64,000 nt of DNA from the NCBI RefSeq assembly GCF_947623445.1, contig NC_135243.1, forward strand, positions 17,244,479 to 17,308,478, given 5' to 3'. A program made the translations under genes and the position numbers. A model generated the notes under the pieces. It was not told where the DNA came from. It saw only the letters and a program-made list of their open reading frames with translations, and made no database searches. Positions 1-12,130 of the stretch are shown here, in pieces (positions within the stretch are counted from its first letter, which is position 1; each line of letters begins with the position of its first letter). The stretch is from Clavelina lepadiformis. Lineage: Eukaryota > Chordata > Ascidiacea > Aplousobranchia > Clavelinidae.

Positions 1-20
1 TCATGTGACTGGGCGGCGGC
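1..20 (+). promoter_or_regulatory. Possible distal promoter motifs of U2 (E-box and GC-box like)
   Basis: CATGTG at 2-7 is an E-box and GGGCGG at 11-16 is GC-box like, about 150 and 140 bases upstream of the U2 start. They recur at the same offset in every unit. Distal elements at this distance are usual for snRNA genes, but the assignment rests on short matches only. The more complete unit shows GCAAAT just upstream (782-787), part of an octamer-like sequence. Confidence 0.3.
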
Positions 21-120
21 CAGAAGATTGTCGTCTGTCTGCTGGCTGGTTGAGTTCGTCAGTTTGGCGTCTTGTGGCGGGCGATATAGGAACGTTTGGA
101 GGTCGAGGAGGATTTTGAGA

Positions 121-131
121 AGAATAAAAAG
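121..131 (+). promoter_or_regulatory. TATA-like element upstream of U2
   Basis: AATAAAAAG lies about 30 to 22 bases before the first U2 base (153). Vertebrate U2 promoters lack a TATA box, but sea urchin U2 genes are reported to use one. I could not recognise a proximal sequence element near -55; that element differs between phyla and needs comparison with other snRNA genes of the species. Confidence 0.35.
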
Positions 132-152
132 AGTCCGGGAAGATTTAGAGGT

Positions 153-340
153 ATCGCTTCTCGGCTCTCAAGAGCTAAGATCAAGTGTAGTATCTGTTCT
201 TCTCAGTTTAATCCCTGGGACGCAGTTCATTGAACTGCTCTTCGATTAAACGGATTTTTGAACGGTGAACGACGCTAGGCGCTTGCGCCTGCTCGTTTGA
301 GGGTTGTGCAGCTATTGCAGTACCTGCTGCTTCGGCCCAT
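153..340 (+). ncRNA. U2: U2 snRNA, copy 1 (reference copy)
   Basis: U2 is the spliceosomal RNA that pairs with the intron branchpoint and is carried in the U2 snRNP in the nucleus. The start ATCGCTTCTCGG is the usual metazoan 5' end. GTAGTA at nt 35-40 is the branchpoint-binding sequence, two bases later than in human because stem I is two bases longer: GCTCT pairs with AGAGC around a short loop. TCTCAG (nt 49-54) pairs with CTGGGA (63-68) as stem IIa; GCAGTTC and GAACTGC (70-86) form IIb; the Sm site ATTTTTG is nt 102-108; GGCGCTTGCGCC is the core of loop III; GCAGC and GCTGC around ATTGCAGTACC (nt 156-178) form loop IV. The 3' end is placed by analogy with Drosophila U2, which ends in TTCGGCCCAA, and could be off by a few bases. 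No broken conserved element is visible, so copies look functional. Confidence 0.96.
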
Positions 341-364
341 CTCCCACCCTGGTGGGATACTCTT

Positions 365-385
365 GTTTGTATTAAAGTAGTCTGA
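365..385 (+). terminator. snRNA 3'-box-like element
   Basis: GTTTGTATTAAAGTAGTCTGA begins about 25 bases after the predicted U2 3' end and resembles the metazoan snRNA 3' box (GTTT, short spacer, AAA, purine, then AGA-like), the signal for Integrator-dependent 3' processing. The spacer between GTTT and AAA is five bases instead of the usual 0-3, so the fit is imperfect. It repeats in every unit. Confidence 0.5.
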
Positions 386-440
386 GGAAAAGAAGAAGAG
401 GAGGAGAAGGAGGGGAAAAAAAAAAAAAAAAAAAAGAAGA
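384..440 (+). repeat. Purine-only tract with A20 run
   Basis: Fifty-seven consecutive purines: a GA-rich part with AAG and AGG motifs, GGGG, an uninterrupted run of 20 A (416-435), then GAAGA. It begins just after the 3' box and recurs in each unit without length change. Such tracts can form triplex DNA. The human U2 array also carries a CT microsatellite downstream of its gene, so the position is reminiscent. Confidence 0.9.
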
Positions 441-938
441 CGATGGGCGGATGGATTGATCGATGTCAAACGATCGATTAATGTCTATGGGATAAATGTT
501 GTACACCTGCGTCACGGGTAAAATGAGAAATTGACTGTCGGCCCTGTGTGACAGCAGGAATGGTTTGATAAAATGGATAAATCCCCGATTTATCTTGTGA
601 AAGTTTCTTCAAGTCAACTGTGCTGCTGCTGCTGTTACTACATTTGTTGTGAGTACTAATGAAAGCGATCGTTTTAGGGTATTTCCCAGTTTGATAGCAA
701 AAAGCTGAAAAATGCAAGAAATGGCCTCCACGGGATAGACACAAAATATCTCCACTGTCACGGTCCAATAACCATCAAGCAGCAAATCATGTGACTGGGC
801 GGCGGCCAGAAGATTGTCGTCTGTCTGCTGGCTGGTTGAGTTCGTCAGTTTGGCGTCTTGTGGCGGGCGATATAGGAACGTTTGGAGGTCGAGGAGGATT
901 TTGAGAAGAATAAAAAGAGTCCGGGAAGATTTAGAGGT
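441..938 (+). other. Intergenic spacer of the U2 unit (representative)
   Basis: About 500 bases without a gene I can recognise, ending in the promoter of the next U2. Visible features: ATCGAT repeated in inverted orientation around 468-479, a short CTG run (about 622-633), and the promoter motifs at its end. Short open frames on both strands here repeat with the unit and show no protein family. I searched by eye for 5S rRNA, tRNA or another snRNA in the spacer and found none. Confidence 0.7.
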
Positions 939-1126
939 ATCGCTTCTCGGCTCTCAAGAGCTAAGATCAAGTGTAGTATCTGTTCTTCTCAGTTTAATCC
1001 CTGGGACGCAGTTCATTGAACTGCTCTTCGATTAAACGGATTTTTGAACGGTGAACGACGCTAGGCGCTTGCGCCTGCTCGTTTGAGGGTTGTGCAGCTA
1101 TTGCAGTACCTGCTGCTTCGGCCCAT
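939..1126 (+). ncRNA. U2: U2 snRNA, copy 2
   Basis: Intact; matches copy 1. Confidence 0.95.
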
Positions 1127-1724
1127 CTCCCACCCTGGTGGGATACTCTTGTTTGTATTAAAGTAGTCTGAGGAAAAGAAGAAGAGGAGGAGAAGGAGGG
1201 GAAAAAAAAAAAAAAAAAAAAGAAGACGATGGGCGGATGGATTGATCGATGTCAAACGATCGATTAATGTCTATGGGATAAATGTTGTACACCTGCGTCA
1301 CGGGTAAAATGAGAAATTGACTGTCGGCCCTGTGTGACAGCAGGAATGGTTTGATAAAATGGATAAATCCCCGATTTATCTTGTGAAAGTTTCTTCAAGT
1401 CAACTGTGCTGCTGCTGCTGTTACTACATTTGTTGTGAGTACTAATGAAAGCGATCGTTTTAGGGTATTTCCCAGTTTGATAGCAAAAAGCTGAAAAATG
1501 CAAGAAATGGCCTCCACGGGATAGACACAAAATATCTCCACTGTCACGGTCCAATAACCATCAAGCAGCAAATCATGTGACTGGGCGGCGGCCAGAAGAT
1601 TGTCGTCTGTCTGCTGGCTGGTTGAGTTCGTCAGTTTGGCGTCTTGTGGCGGGCGATATAGGAACGTTTGGAGGTCGAGGAGGATTTTGAGAAGAATAAA
1701 AAGAGTCCGGGAAGATTTAGAGGT

Positions 1725-1912
1725 ATCGCTTCTCGGCTCTCAAGAGCTAAGATCAAGTGTAGTATCTGTTCTTCTCAGTTTAATCCCTGGGACGCAGTTC
1801 ATTGAACTGCTCTTCGATTAAACGGATTTTTGAACGGTGAACGACGCTAGGCGCTTGCGCCTGCTCGTTTGAGGGTTGTGCAGCTATTGCAGTACCTGCT
1901 GCTTCGGCCCAT
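1725..1912 (+). ncRNA. U2: U2 snRNA, copy 3
   Basis: Intact; matches copy 1. Confidence 0.95.
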
Positions 1913-2510
1913 CTCCCACCCTGGTGGGATACTCTTGTTTGTATTAAAGTAGTCTGAGGAAAAGAAGAAGAGGAGGAGAAGGAGGGGAAAAAAAAAAAAA
2001 AAAAAAAGAAGACGATGGGCGGATGGATTGATCGATGTCAAACGATCGATTAATGTCTATGGGATAAATGTTGTACACCTGCGTCACGGGTAAAATGAGA
2101 AATTGACTGTCGGCCCTGTGTGACAGCAGGAATGGTTTGATAAAATGGATAAATCCCCGATTTATCTTGTGAAAGTTTCTTCAAGTCAACTGTGCTGCTG
2201 CTGCTGTTACTACATTTGTTGTGAGTACTAATGAAAGCGATCGTTTTAGGGTATTTCCCAGTTTGATAGCAAAAAGCTGAAAAATGCAAGAAATGGCCTC
2301 CACGGGATAGACACAAAATATCTCCACTGTCACGGTCCAATAACCATCAAGCAGCAAATCATGTGACTGGGCGGCGGCCAGAAGATTGTCGTCTGTCTGC
2401 TGGCTGGTTGAGTTCGTCAGTTTGGCGTCTTGTGGCGGGCGATATAGGAACGTTTGGAGGTCGAGGAGGATTTTGAGAAGAATAAAAAGAGTCCGGGAAG
2501 ATTTAGAGGT

Positions 2511-2698
2511 ATCGCTTCTCGGCTCTCAAGAGCTAAGATCAAGTGTAGTATCTGTTCTTCTCAGTTTAATCCCTGGGACGCAGTTCATTGAACTGCTCTT
2601 CGATTAAACGGATTTTTGAACGGTGAACGACGCTAGGCGCTTGCGCCTGCTCGTTTGAGGGTTGTGCAGCTATTGCAGTACCTGCTGCTTCGGCCCAT
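2511..2698 (+). ncRNA. U2: U2 snRNA, copy 4
   Basis: Intact; matches copy 1. Confidence 0.95.
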
Positions 2699-3296
2699 CT
2701 CCCACCCTGGTGGGATACTCTTGTTTGTATTAAAGTAGTCTGAGGAAAAGAAGAAGAGGAGGAGAAGGAGGGGAAAAAAAAAAAAAAAAAAAAGAAGACG
2801 ATGGGCGGATGGATTGATCGATGTCAAACGATCGATTAATGTCTATGGGATAAATGTTGTACACCTGCGTCACGGGTAAAATGAGAAATTGACTGTCGGC
2901 CCTGTGTGACAGCAGGAATGGTTTGATAAAATGGATAAATCCCCGATTTATCTTGTGAAAGTTTCTTCAAGTCAACTGTGCTGCTGCTGCTGTTACTACA
3001 TTTGTTGTGAGTACTAATGAAAGCGATCGTTTTAGGGTATTTCCCAGTTTGATAGCAAAAAGCTGAAAAATGCAAGAAATGGCCTCCACGGGATAGACAC
3101 AAAATATCTCCACTGTCACGGTCCAATAACCATCAAGCAGCAAATCATGTGACTGGGCGGCGGCCAGAAGATTGTCGTCTGTCTGCTGGCTGGTTGAGTT
3201 CGTCAGTTTGGCGTCTTGTGGCGGGCGATATAGGAACGTTTGGAGGTCGAGGAGGATTTTGAGAAGAATAAAAAGAGTCCGGGAAGATTTAGAGGT

Positions 3297-3484
3297 ATCG
3301 CTTCTCGGCTCTCAAGAGCTAAGATCAAGTGTAGTATCTGTTCTTCTCAGTTTAATCCCTGGGACGCAGTTCATTGAACTGCTCTTCGATTAAACGGATT
3401 TTTGAACGGTGAACGACGCTAGGCGCTTGCGCCTGCTCGTTTGAGGGTTGTGCAGCTATTGCAGTACCTGCTGCTTCGGCCCAT
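3297..3484 (+). ncRNA. U2: U2 snRNA, copy 5
   Basis: Intact; matches copy 1. Confidence 0.95.
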
Positions 3485-4082
3485 CTCCCACCCTGGTGGG
3501 ATACTCTTGTTTGTATTAAAGTAGTCTGAGGAAAAGAAGAAGAGGAGGAGAAGGAGGGGAAAAAAAAAAAAAAAAAAAAGAAGACGATGGGCGGATGGAT
3601 TGATCGATGTCAAACGATCGATTAATGTCTATGGGATAAATGTTGTACACCTGCGTCACGGGTAAAATGAGAAATTGACTGTCGGCCCTGTGTGACAGCA
3701 GGAATGGTTTGATAAAATGGATAAATCCCCGATTTATCTTGTGAAAGTTTCTTCAAGTCAACTGTGCTGCTGCTGCTGTTACTACATTTGTTGTGAGTAC
3801 TAATGAAAGCGATCGTTTTAGGGTATTTCCCAGTTTGATAGCAAAAAGCTGAAAAATGCAAGAAATGGCCTCCACGGGATAGACACAAAATATCTCCACT
3901 GTCACGGTCCAATAACCATCAAGCAGCAAATCATGTGACTGGGCGGCGGCCAGAAGATTGTCGTCTGTCTGCTGGCTGGTTGAGTTCGTCAGTTTGGCGT
4001 CTTGTGGCGGGCGATATAGGAACGTTTGGAGGTCGAGGAGGATTTTGAGAAGAATAAAAAGAGTCCGGGAAGATTTAGAGGT

Positions 4083-4270
4083 ATCGCTTCTCGGCTCTCA
4101 AGAGCTAAGATCAAGTGTAGTATCTGTTCTTCTCAGTTTAATCCCTGGGACGCAGTTCATTGAACTGCTCTTCGATTAAACGGATTTTTGAACGGTGAAC
4201 GACGCTAGGCGCTTGCGCCTGCTCGTTTGAGGGTTGTGCAGCTATTGCAGTACCTGCTGCTTCGGCCCAT
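4083..4270 (+). ncRNA. U2: U2 snRNA, copy 6
   Basis: Intact; matches copy 1. Confidence 0.95.
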
Positions 4271-4868
4271 CTCCCACCCTGGTGGGATACTCTTGTTTGT
4301 ATTAAAGTAGTCTGAGGAAAAGAAGAAGAGGAGGAGAAGGAGGGGAAAAAAAAAAAAAAAAAAAAGAAGACGATGGGCGGATGGATTGATCGATGTCAAA
4401 CGATCGATTAATGTCTATGGGATAAATGTTGTACACCTGCGTCACGGGTAAAATGAGAAATTGACTGTCGGCCCTGTGTGACAGCAGGAATGGTTTGATA
4501 AAATGGATAAATCCCCGATTTATCTTGTGAAAGTTTCTTCAAGTCAACTGTGCTGCTGCTGCTGTTACTACATTTGTTGTGAGTACTAATGAAAGCGATC
4601 GTTTTAGGGTATTTCCCAGTTTGATAGCAAAAAGCTGAAAAATGCAAGAAATGGCCTCCACGGGATAGACACAAAATATCTCCACTGTCACGGTCCAATA
4701 ACCATCAAGCAGCAAATCATGTGACTGGGCGGCGGCCAGAAGATTGTCGTCTGTCTGCTGGCTGGTTGAGTTCGTCAGTTTGGCGTCTTGTGGCGGGCGA
4801 TATAGGAACGTTTGGAGGTCGAGGAGGATTTTGAGAAGAATAAAAAGAGTCCGGGAAGATTTAGAGGT

Positions 4869-5056
4869 ATCGCTTCTCGGCTCTCAAGAGCTAAGATCAA
4901 GTGTAGTATCTGTTCTTCTCAGTTTAATCCCTGGGACGCAGTTCATTGAACTGCTCTTCGATTAAACGGATTTTTGAACGGTGAACGACGCTAGGCGCTT
5001 GCGCCTGCTCGTTTGAGGGTTGTGCAGCTATTGCAGTACCTGCTGCTTCGGCCCAT
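4869..5056 (+). ncRNA. U2: U2 snRNA, copy 7
   Basis: Intact; matches copy 1. Confidence 0.95.
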
Positions 5057-5654
5057 CTCCCACCCTGGTGGGATACTCTTGTTTGTATTAAAGTAGTCTG
5101 AGGAAAAGAAGAAGAGGAGGAGAAGGAGGGGAAAAAAAAAAAAAAAAAAAAGAAGACGATGGGCGGATGGATTGATCGATGTCAAACGATCGATTAATGT
5201 CTATGGGATAAATGTTGTACACCTGCGTCACGGGTAAAATGAGAAATTGACTGTCGGCCCTGTGTGACAGCAGGAATGGTTTGATAAAATGGATAAATCC
5301 CCGATTTATCTTGTGAAAGTTTCTTCAAGTCAACTGTGCTGCTGCTGCTGTTACTACATTTGTTGTGAGTACTAATGAAAGCGATCGTTTTAGGGTATTT
5401 CCCAGTTTGATAGCAAAAAGCTGAAAAATGCAAGAAATGGCCTCCACGGGATAGACACAAAATATCTCCACTGTCACGGTCCAATAACCATCAAGCAGCA
5501 AATCATGTGACTGGGCGGCGGCCAGAAGATTGTCGTCTGTCTGCTGGCTGGTTGAGTTCGTCAGTTTGGCGTCTTGTGGCGGGCGATATAGGAACGTTTG
5601 GAGGTCGAGGAGGATTTTGAGAAGAATAAAAAGAGTCCGGGAAGATTTAGAGGT

Positions 5655-5842
5655 ATCGCTTCTCGGCTCTCAAGAGCTAAGATCAAGTGTAGTATCTGTT
5701 CTTCTCAGTTTAATCCCTGGGACGCAGTTCATTGAACTGCTCTTCGATTAAACGGATTTTTGAACGGTGAACGACGCTAGGCGCTTGCGCCTGCTCGTTT
5801 GAGGGTTGTGCAGCTATTGCAGTACCTGCTGCTTCGGCCCAT
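5655..5842 (+). ncRNA. U2: U2 snRNA, copy 8
   Basis: Intact; matches copy 1. Confidence 0.95.
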
Positions 5843-6440
5843 CTCCCACCCTGGTGGGATACTCTTGTTTGTATTAAAGTAGTCTGAGGAAAAGAAGAAG
5901 AGGAGGAGAAGGAGGGGAAAAAAAAAAAAAAAAAAAAGAAGACGATGGGCGGATGGATTGATCGATGTCAAACGATCGATTAATGTCTATGGGATAAATG
6001 TTGTACACCTGCGTCACGGGTAAAATGAGAAATTGACTGTCGGCCCTGTGTGACAGCAGGAATGGTTTGATAAAATGGATAAATCCCCGATTTATCTTGT
6101 GAAAGTTTCTTCAAGTCAACTGTGCTGCTGCTGCTGTTACTACATTTGTTGTGAGTACTAATGAAAGCGATCGTTTTAGGGTATTTCCCAGTTTGATAGC
6201 AAAAAGCTGAAAAATGCAAGAAATGGCCTCCACGGGATAGACACAAAATATCTCCACTGTCACGGTCCAATAACCATCAAGCAGCAAATCATGTGACTGG
6301 GCGGCGGCCAGAAGATTGTCGTCTGTCTGCTGGCTGGTTGAGTTCGTCAGTTTGGCGTCTTGTGGCGGGCGATATAGGAACGTTTGGAGGTCGAGGAGGA
6401 TTTTGAGAAGAATAAAAAGAGTCCGGGAAGATTTAGAGGT

Positions 6441-6628
6441 ATCGCTTCTCGGCTCTCAAGAGCTAAGATCAAGTGTAGTATCTGTTCTTCTCAGTTTAAT
6501 CCCTGGGACGCAGTTCATTGAACTGCTCTTCGATTAAACGGATTTTTGAACGGTGAACGACGCTAGGCGCTTGCGCCTGCTCGTTTGAGGGTTGTGCAGC
6601 TATTGCAGTACCTGCTGCTTCGGCCCAT
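6441..6628 (+). ncRNA. U2: U2 snRNA, copy 9
   Basis: Intact; matches copy 1. Confidence 0.95.
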
Positions 6629-7226
6629 CTCCCACCCTGGTGGGATACTCTTGTTTGTATTAAAGTAGTCTGAGGAAAAGAAGAAGAGGAGGAGAAGGAG
6701 GGGAAAAAAAAAAAAAAAAAAAAGAAGACGATGGGCGGATGGATTGATCGATGTCAAACGATCGATTAATGTCTATGGGATAAATGTTGTACACCTGCGT
6801 CACGGGTAAAATGAGAAATTGACTGTCGGCCCTGTGTGACAGCAGGAATGGTTTGATAAAATGGATAAATCCCCGATTTATCTTGTGAAAGTTTCTTCAA
6901 GTCAACTGTGCTGCTGCTGCTGTTACTACATTTGTTGTGAGTACTAATGAAAGCGATCGTTTTAGGGTATTTCCCAGTTTGATAGCAAAAAGCTGAAAAA
7001 TGCAAGAAATGGCCTCCACGGGATAGACACAAAATATCTCCACTGTCACGGTCCAATAACCATCAAGCAGCAAATCATGTGACTGGGCGGCGGCCAGAAG
7101 ATTGTCGTCTGTCTGCTGGCTGGTTGAGTTCGTCAGTTTGGCGTCTTGTGGCGGGCGATATAGGAACGTTTGGAGGTCGAGGAGGATTTTGAGAAGAATA
7201 AAAAGAGTCCGGGAAGATTTAGAGGT

Positions 7227-7414
7227 ATCGCTTCTCGGCTCTCAAGAGCTAAGATCAAGTGTAGTATCTGTTCTTCTCAGTTTAATCCCTGGGACGCAGT
7301 TCATTGAACTGCTCTTCGATTAAACGGATTTTTGAACGGTGAACGACGCTAGGCGCTTGCGCCTGCTCGTTTGAGGGTTGTGCAGCTATTGCAGTACCTG
7401 CTGCTTCGGCCCAT
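7227..7414 (+). ncRNA. U2: U2 snRNA, copy 10
   Basis: Intact; matches copy 1. Confidence 0.95.
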
Positions 7415-8012
7415 CTCCCACCCTGGTGGGATACTCTTGTTTGTATTAAAGTAGTCTGAGGAAAAGAAGAAGAGGAGGAGAAGGAGGGGAAAAAAAAAAA
7501 AAAAAAAAAGAAGACGATGGGCGGATGGATTGATCGATGTCAAACGATCGATTAATGTCTATGGGATAAATGTTGTACACCTGCGTCACGGGTAAAATGA
7601 GAAATTGACTGTCGGCCCTGTGTGACAGCAGGAATGGTTTGATAAAATGGATAAATCCCCGATTTATCTTGTGAAAGTTTCTTCAAGTCAACTGTGCTGC
7701 TGCTGCTGTTACTACATTTGTTGTGAGTACTAATGAAAGCGATCGTTTTAGGGTATTTCCCAGTTTGATAGCAAAAAGCTGAAAAATGCAAGAAATGGCC
7801 TCCACGGGATAGACACAAAATATCTCCACTGTCACGGTCCAATAACCATCAAGCAGCAAATCATGTGACTGGGCGGCGGCCAGAAGATTGTCGTCTGTCT
7901 GCTGGCTGGTTGAGTTCGTCAGTTTGGCGTCTTGTGGCGGGCGATATAGGAACGTTTGGAGGTCGAGGAGGATTTTGAGAAGAATAAAAAGAGTCCGGGA
8001 AGATTTAGAGGT

Positions 8013-8200
8013 ATCGCTTCTCGGCTCTCAAGAGCTAAGATCAAGTGTAGTATCTGTTCTTCTCAGTTTAATCCCTGGGACGCAGTTCATTGAACTGCTC
8101 TTCGATTAAACGGATTTTTGAACGGTGAACGACGCTAGGCGCTTGCGCCTGCTCGTTTGAGGGTTGTGCAGCTATTGCAGTACCTGCTGCTTCGGCCCAT
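8013..8200 (+). ncRNA. U2: U2 snRNA, copy 11
   Basis: Intact; matches copy 1. Confidence 0.95.
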
Positions 8201-8798
8201 CTCCCACCCTGGTGGGATACTCTTGTTTGTATTAAAGTAGTCTGAGGAAAAGAAGAAGAGGAGGAGAAGGAGGGGAAAAAAAAAAAAAAAAAAAAGAAGA
8301 CGATGGGCGGATGGATTGATCGATGTCAAACGATCGATTAATGTCTATGGGATAAATGTTGTACACCTGCGTCACGGGTAAAATGAGAAATTGACTGTCG
8401 GCCCTGTGTGACAGCAGGAATGGTTTGATAAAATGGATAAATCCCCGATTTATCTTGTGAAAGTTTCTTCAAGTCAACTGTGCTGCTGCTGCTGTTACTA
8501 CATTTGTTGTGAGTACTAATGAAAGCGATCGTTTTAGGGTATTTCCCAGTTTGATAGCAAAAAGCTGAAAAATGCAAGAAATGGCCTCCACGGGATAGAC
8601 ACAAAATATCTCCACTGTCACGGTCCAATAACCATCAAGCAGCAAATCATGTGACTGGGCGGCGGCCAGAAGATTGTCGTCTGTCTGCTGGCTGGTTGAG
8701 TTCGTCAGTTTGGCGTCTTGTGGCGGGCGATATAGGAACGTTTGGAGGTCGAGGAGGATTTTGAGAAGAATAAAAAGAGTCCGGGAAGATTTAGAGGT

Positions 8799-8986
8799 AT
8801 CGCTTCTCGGCTCTCAAGAGCTAAGATCAAGTGTAGTATCTGTTCTTCTCAGTTTAATCCCTGGGACGCAGTTCATTGAACTGCTCTTCGATTAAACGGA
8901 TTTTTGAACGGTGAACGACGCTAGGCGCTTGCGCCTGCTCGTTTGAGGGTTGTGCAGCTATTGCAGTACCTGCTGCTTCGGCCCAT
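8799..8986 (+). ncRNA. U2: U2 snRNA, copy 12
   Basis: Intact; matches copy 1. Confidence 0.95.
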
Positions 8987-9584
8987 CTCCCACCCTGGTG
9001 GGATACTCTTGTTTGTATTAAAGTAGTCTGAGGAAAAGAAGAAGAGGAGGAGAAGGAGGGGAAAAAAAAAAAAAAAAAAAAGAAGACGATGGGCGGATGG
9101 ATTGATCGATGTCAAACGATCGATTAATGTCTATGGGATAAATGTTGTACACCTGCGTCACGGGTAAAATGAGAAATTGACTGTCGGCCCTGTGTGACAG
9201 CAGGAATGGTTTGATAAAATGGATAAATCCCCGATTTATCTTGTGAAAGTTTCTTCAAGTCAACTGTGCTGCTGCTGCTGTTACTACATTTGTTGTGAGT
9301 ACTAATGAAAGCGATCGTTTTAGGGTATTTCCCAGTTTGATAGCAAAAAGCTGAAAAATGCAAGAAATGGCCTCCACGGGATAGACACAAAATATCTCCA
9401 CTGTCACGGTCCAATAACCATCAAGCAGCAAATCATGTGACTGGGCGGCGGCCAGAAGATTGTCGTCTGTCTGCTGGCTGGTTGAGTTCGTCAGTTTGGC
9501 GTCTTGTGGCGGGCGATATAGGAACGTTTGGAGGTCGAGGAGGATTTTGAGAAGAATAAAAAGAGTCCGGGAAGATTTAGAGGT

Positions 9585-9772
9585 ATCGCTTCTCGGCTCT
9601 CAAGAGCTAAGATCAAGTGTAGTATCTGTTCTTCTCAGTTTAATCCCTGGGACGCAGTTCATTGAACTGCTCTTCGATTAAACGGATTTTTGAACGGTGA
9701 ACGACGCTAGGCGCTTGCGCCTGCTCGTTTGAGGGTTGTGCAGCTATTGCAGTACCTGCTGCTTCGGCCCAT
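9585..9772 (+). ncRNA. U2: U2 snRNA, copy 13
   Basis: Intact; matches copy 1. Confidence 0.95.
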
Positions 9773-10370
9773 CTCCCACCCTGGTGGGATACTCTTGTTT
9801 GTATTAAAGTAGTCTGAGGAAAAGAAGAAGAGGAGGAGAAGGAGGGGAAAAAAAAAAAAAAAAAAAAGAAGACGATGGGCGGATGGATTGATCGATGTCA
9901 AACGATCGATTAATGTCTATGGGATAAATGTTGTACACCTGCGTCACGGGTAAAATGAGAAATTGACTGTCGGCCCTGTGTGACAGCAGGAATGGTTTGA
10001 TAAAATGGATAAATCCCCGATTTATCTTGTGAAAGTTTCTTCAAGTCAACTGTGCTGCTGCTGCTGTTACTACATTTGTTGTGAGTACTAATGAAAGCGA
10101 TCGTTTTAGGGTATTTCCCAGTTTGATAGCAAAAAGCTGAAAAATGCAAGAAATGGCCTCCACGGGATAGACACAAAATATCTCCACTGTCACGGTCCAA
10201 TAACCATCAAGCAGCAAATCATGTGACTGGGCGGCGGCCAGAAGATTGTCGTCTGTCTGCTGGCTGGTTGAGTTCGTCAGTTTGGCGTCTTGTGGCGGGC
10301 GATATAGGAACGTTTGGAGGTCGAGGAGGATTTTGAGAAGAATAAAAAGAGTCCGGGAAGATTTAGAGGT

Positions 10371-10558
10371 ATCGCTTCTCGGCTCTCAAGAGCTAAGATC
10401 AAGTGTAGTATCTGTTCTTCTCAGTTTAATCCCTGGGACGCAGTTCATTGAACTGCTCTTCGATTAAACGGATTTTTGAACGGTGAACGACGCTAGGCGC
10501 TTGCGCCTGCTCGTTTGAGGGTTGTGCAGCTATTGCAGTACCTGCTGCTTCGGCCCAT
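10371..10558 (+). ncRNA. U2: U2 snRNA, copy 14
   Basis: Intact; matches copy 1. Confidence 0.95.
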
Positions 10559-11156
10559 CTCCCACCCTGGTGGGATACTCTTGTTTGTATTAAAGTAGTC
10601 TGAGGAAAAGAAGAAGAGGAGGAGAAGGAGGGGAAAAAAAAAAAAAAAAAAAAGAAGACGATGGGCGGATGGATTGATCGATGTCAAACGATCGATTAAT
10701 GTCTATGGGATAAATGTTGTACACCTGCGTCACGGGTAAAATGAGAAATTGACTGTCGGCCCTGTGTGACAGCAGGAATGGTTTGATAAAATGGATAAAT
10801 CCCCGATTTATCTTGTGAAAGTTTCTTCAAGTCAACTGTGCTGCTGCTGCTGTTACTACATTTGTTGTGAGTACTAATGAAAGCGATCGTTTTAGGGTAT
10901 TTCCCAGTTTGATAGCAAAAAGCTGAAAAATGCAAGAAATGGCCTCCACGGGATAGACACAAAATATCTCCACTGTCACGGTCCAATAACCATCAAGCAG
11001 CAAATCATGTGACTGGGCGGCGGCCAGAAGATTGTCGTCTGTCTGCTGGCTGGTTGAGTTCGTCAGTTTGGCGTCTTGTGGCGGGCGATATAGGAACGTT
11101 TGGAGGTCGAGGAGGATTTTGAGAAGAATAAAAAGAGTCCGGGAAGATTTAGAGGT

Positions 11157-11344
11157 ATCGCTTCTCGGCTCTCAAGAGCTAAGATCAAGTGTAGTATCTG
11201 TTCTTCTCAGTTTAATCCCTGGGACGCAGTTCATTGAACTGCTCTTCGATTAAACGGATTTTTGAACGGTGAACGACGCTAGGCGCTTGCGCCTGCTCGT
11301 TTGAGGGTTGTGCAGCTATTGCAGTACCTGCTGCTTCGGCCCAT
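11157..11344 (+). ncRNA. U2: U2 snRNA, copy 15
   Basis: Intact; matches copy 1. Confidence 0.95.
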
Positions 11345-11942
11345 CTCCCACCCTGGTGGGATACTCTTGTTTGTATTAAAGTAGTCTGAGGAAAAGAAGA
11401 AGAGGAGGAGAAGGAGGGGAAAAAAAAAAAAAAAAAAAAGAAGACGATGGGCGGATGGATTGATCGATGTCAAACGATCGATTAATGTCTATGGGATAAA
11501 TGTTGTACACCTGCGTCACGGGTAAAATGAGAAATTGACTGTCGGCCCTGTGTGACAGCAGGAATGGTTTGATAAAATGGATAAATCCCCGATTTATCTT
11601 GTGAAAGTTTCTTCAAGTCAACTGTGCTGCTGCTGCTGTTACTACATTTGTTGTGAGTACTAATGAAAGCGATCGTTTTAGGGTATTTCCCAGTTTGATA
11701 GCAAAAAGCTGAAAAATGCAAGAAATGGCCTCCACGGGATAGACACAAAATATCTCCACTGTCACGGTCCAATAACCATCAAGCAGCAAATCATGTGACT
11801 GGGCGGCGGCCAGAAGATTGTCGTCTGTCTGCTGGCTGGTTGAGTTCGTCAGTTTGGCGTCTTGTGGCGGGCGATATAGGAACGTTTGGAGGTCGAGGAG
11901 GATTTTGAGAAGAATAAAAAGAGTCCGGGAAGATTTAGAGGT

Positions 11943-12130
11943 ATCGCTTCTCGGCTCTCAAGAGCTAAGATCAAGTGTAGTATCTGTTCTTCTCAGTTTA
12001 ATCCCTGGGACGCAGTTCATTGAACTGCTCTTCGATTAAACGGATTTTTGAACGGTGAACGACGCTAGGCGCTTGCGCCTGCTCGTTTGAGGGTTGTGCA
12101 GCTATTGCAGTACCTGCTGCTTCGGCCCAT
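11943..12130 (+). ncRNA. U2: U2 snRNA, copy 16
   Basis: Intact; matches copy 1. Confidence 0.95.

Noticed and set aside
622-633. CTG trinucleotide run in the spacer as a microsatellite
   Set aside because: Only about four units long and unchanged in all copies.
28-768. Repeated small open frames of 73 aa (+), 64 aa (-) and 96 aa (-) in every unit
   Set aside because: They run through U2, its promoter and the A20 run (giving poly-F on the minus strand), recur only because the unit repeats, and show no protein family or coding signal.
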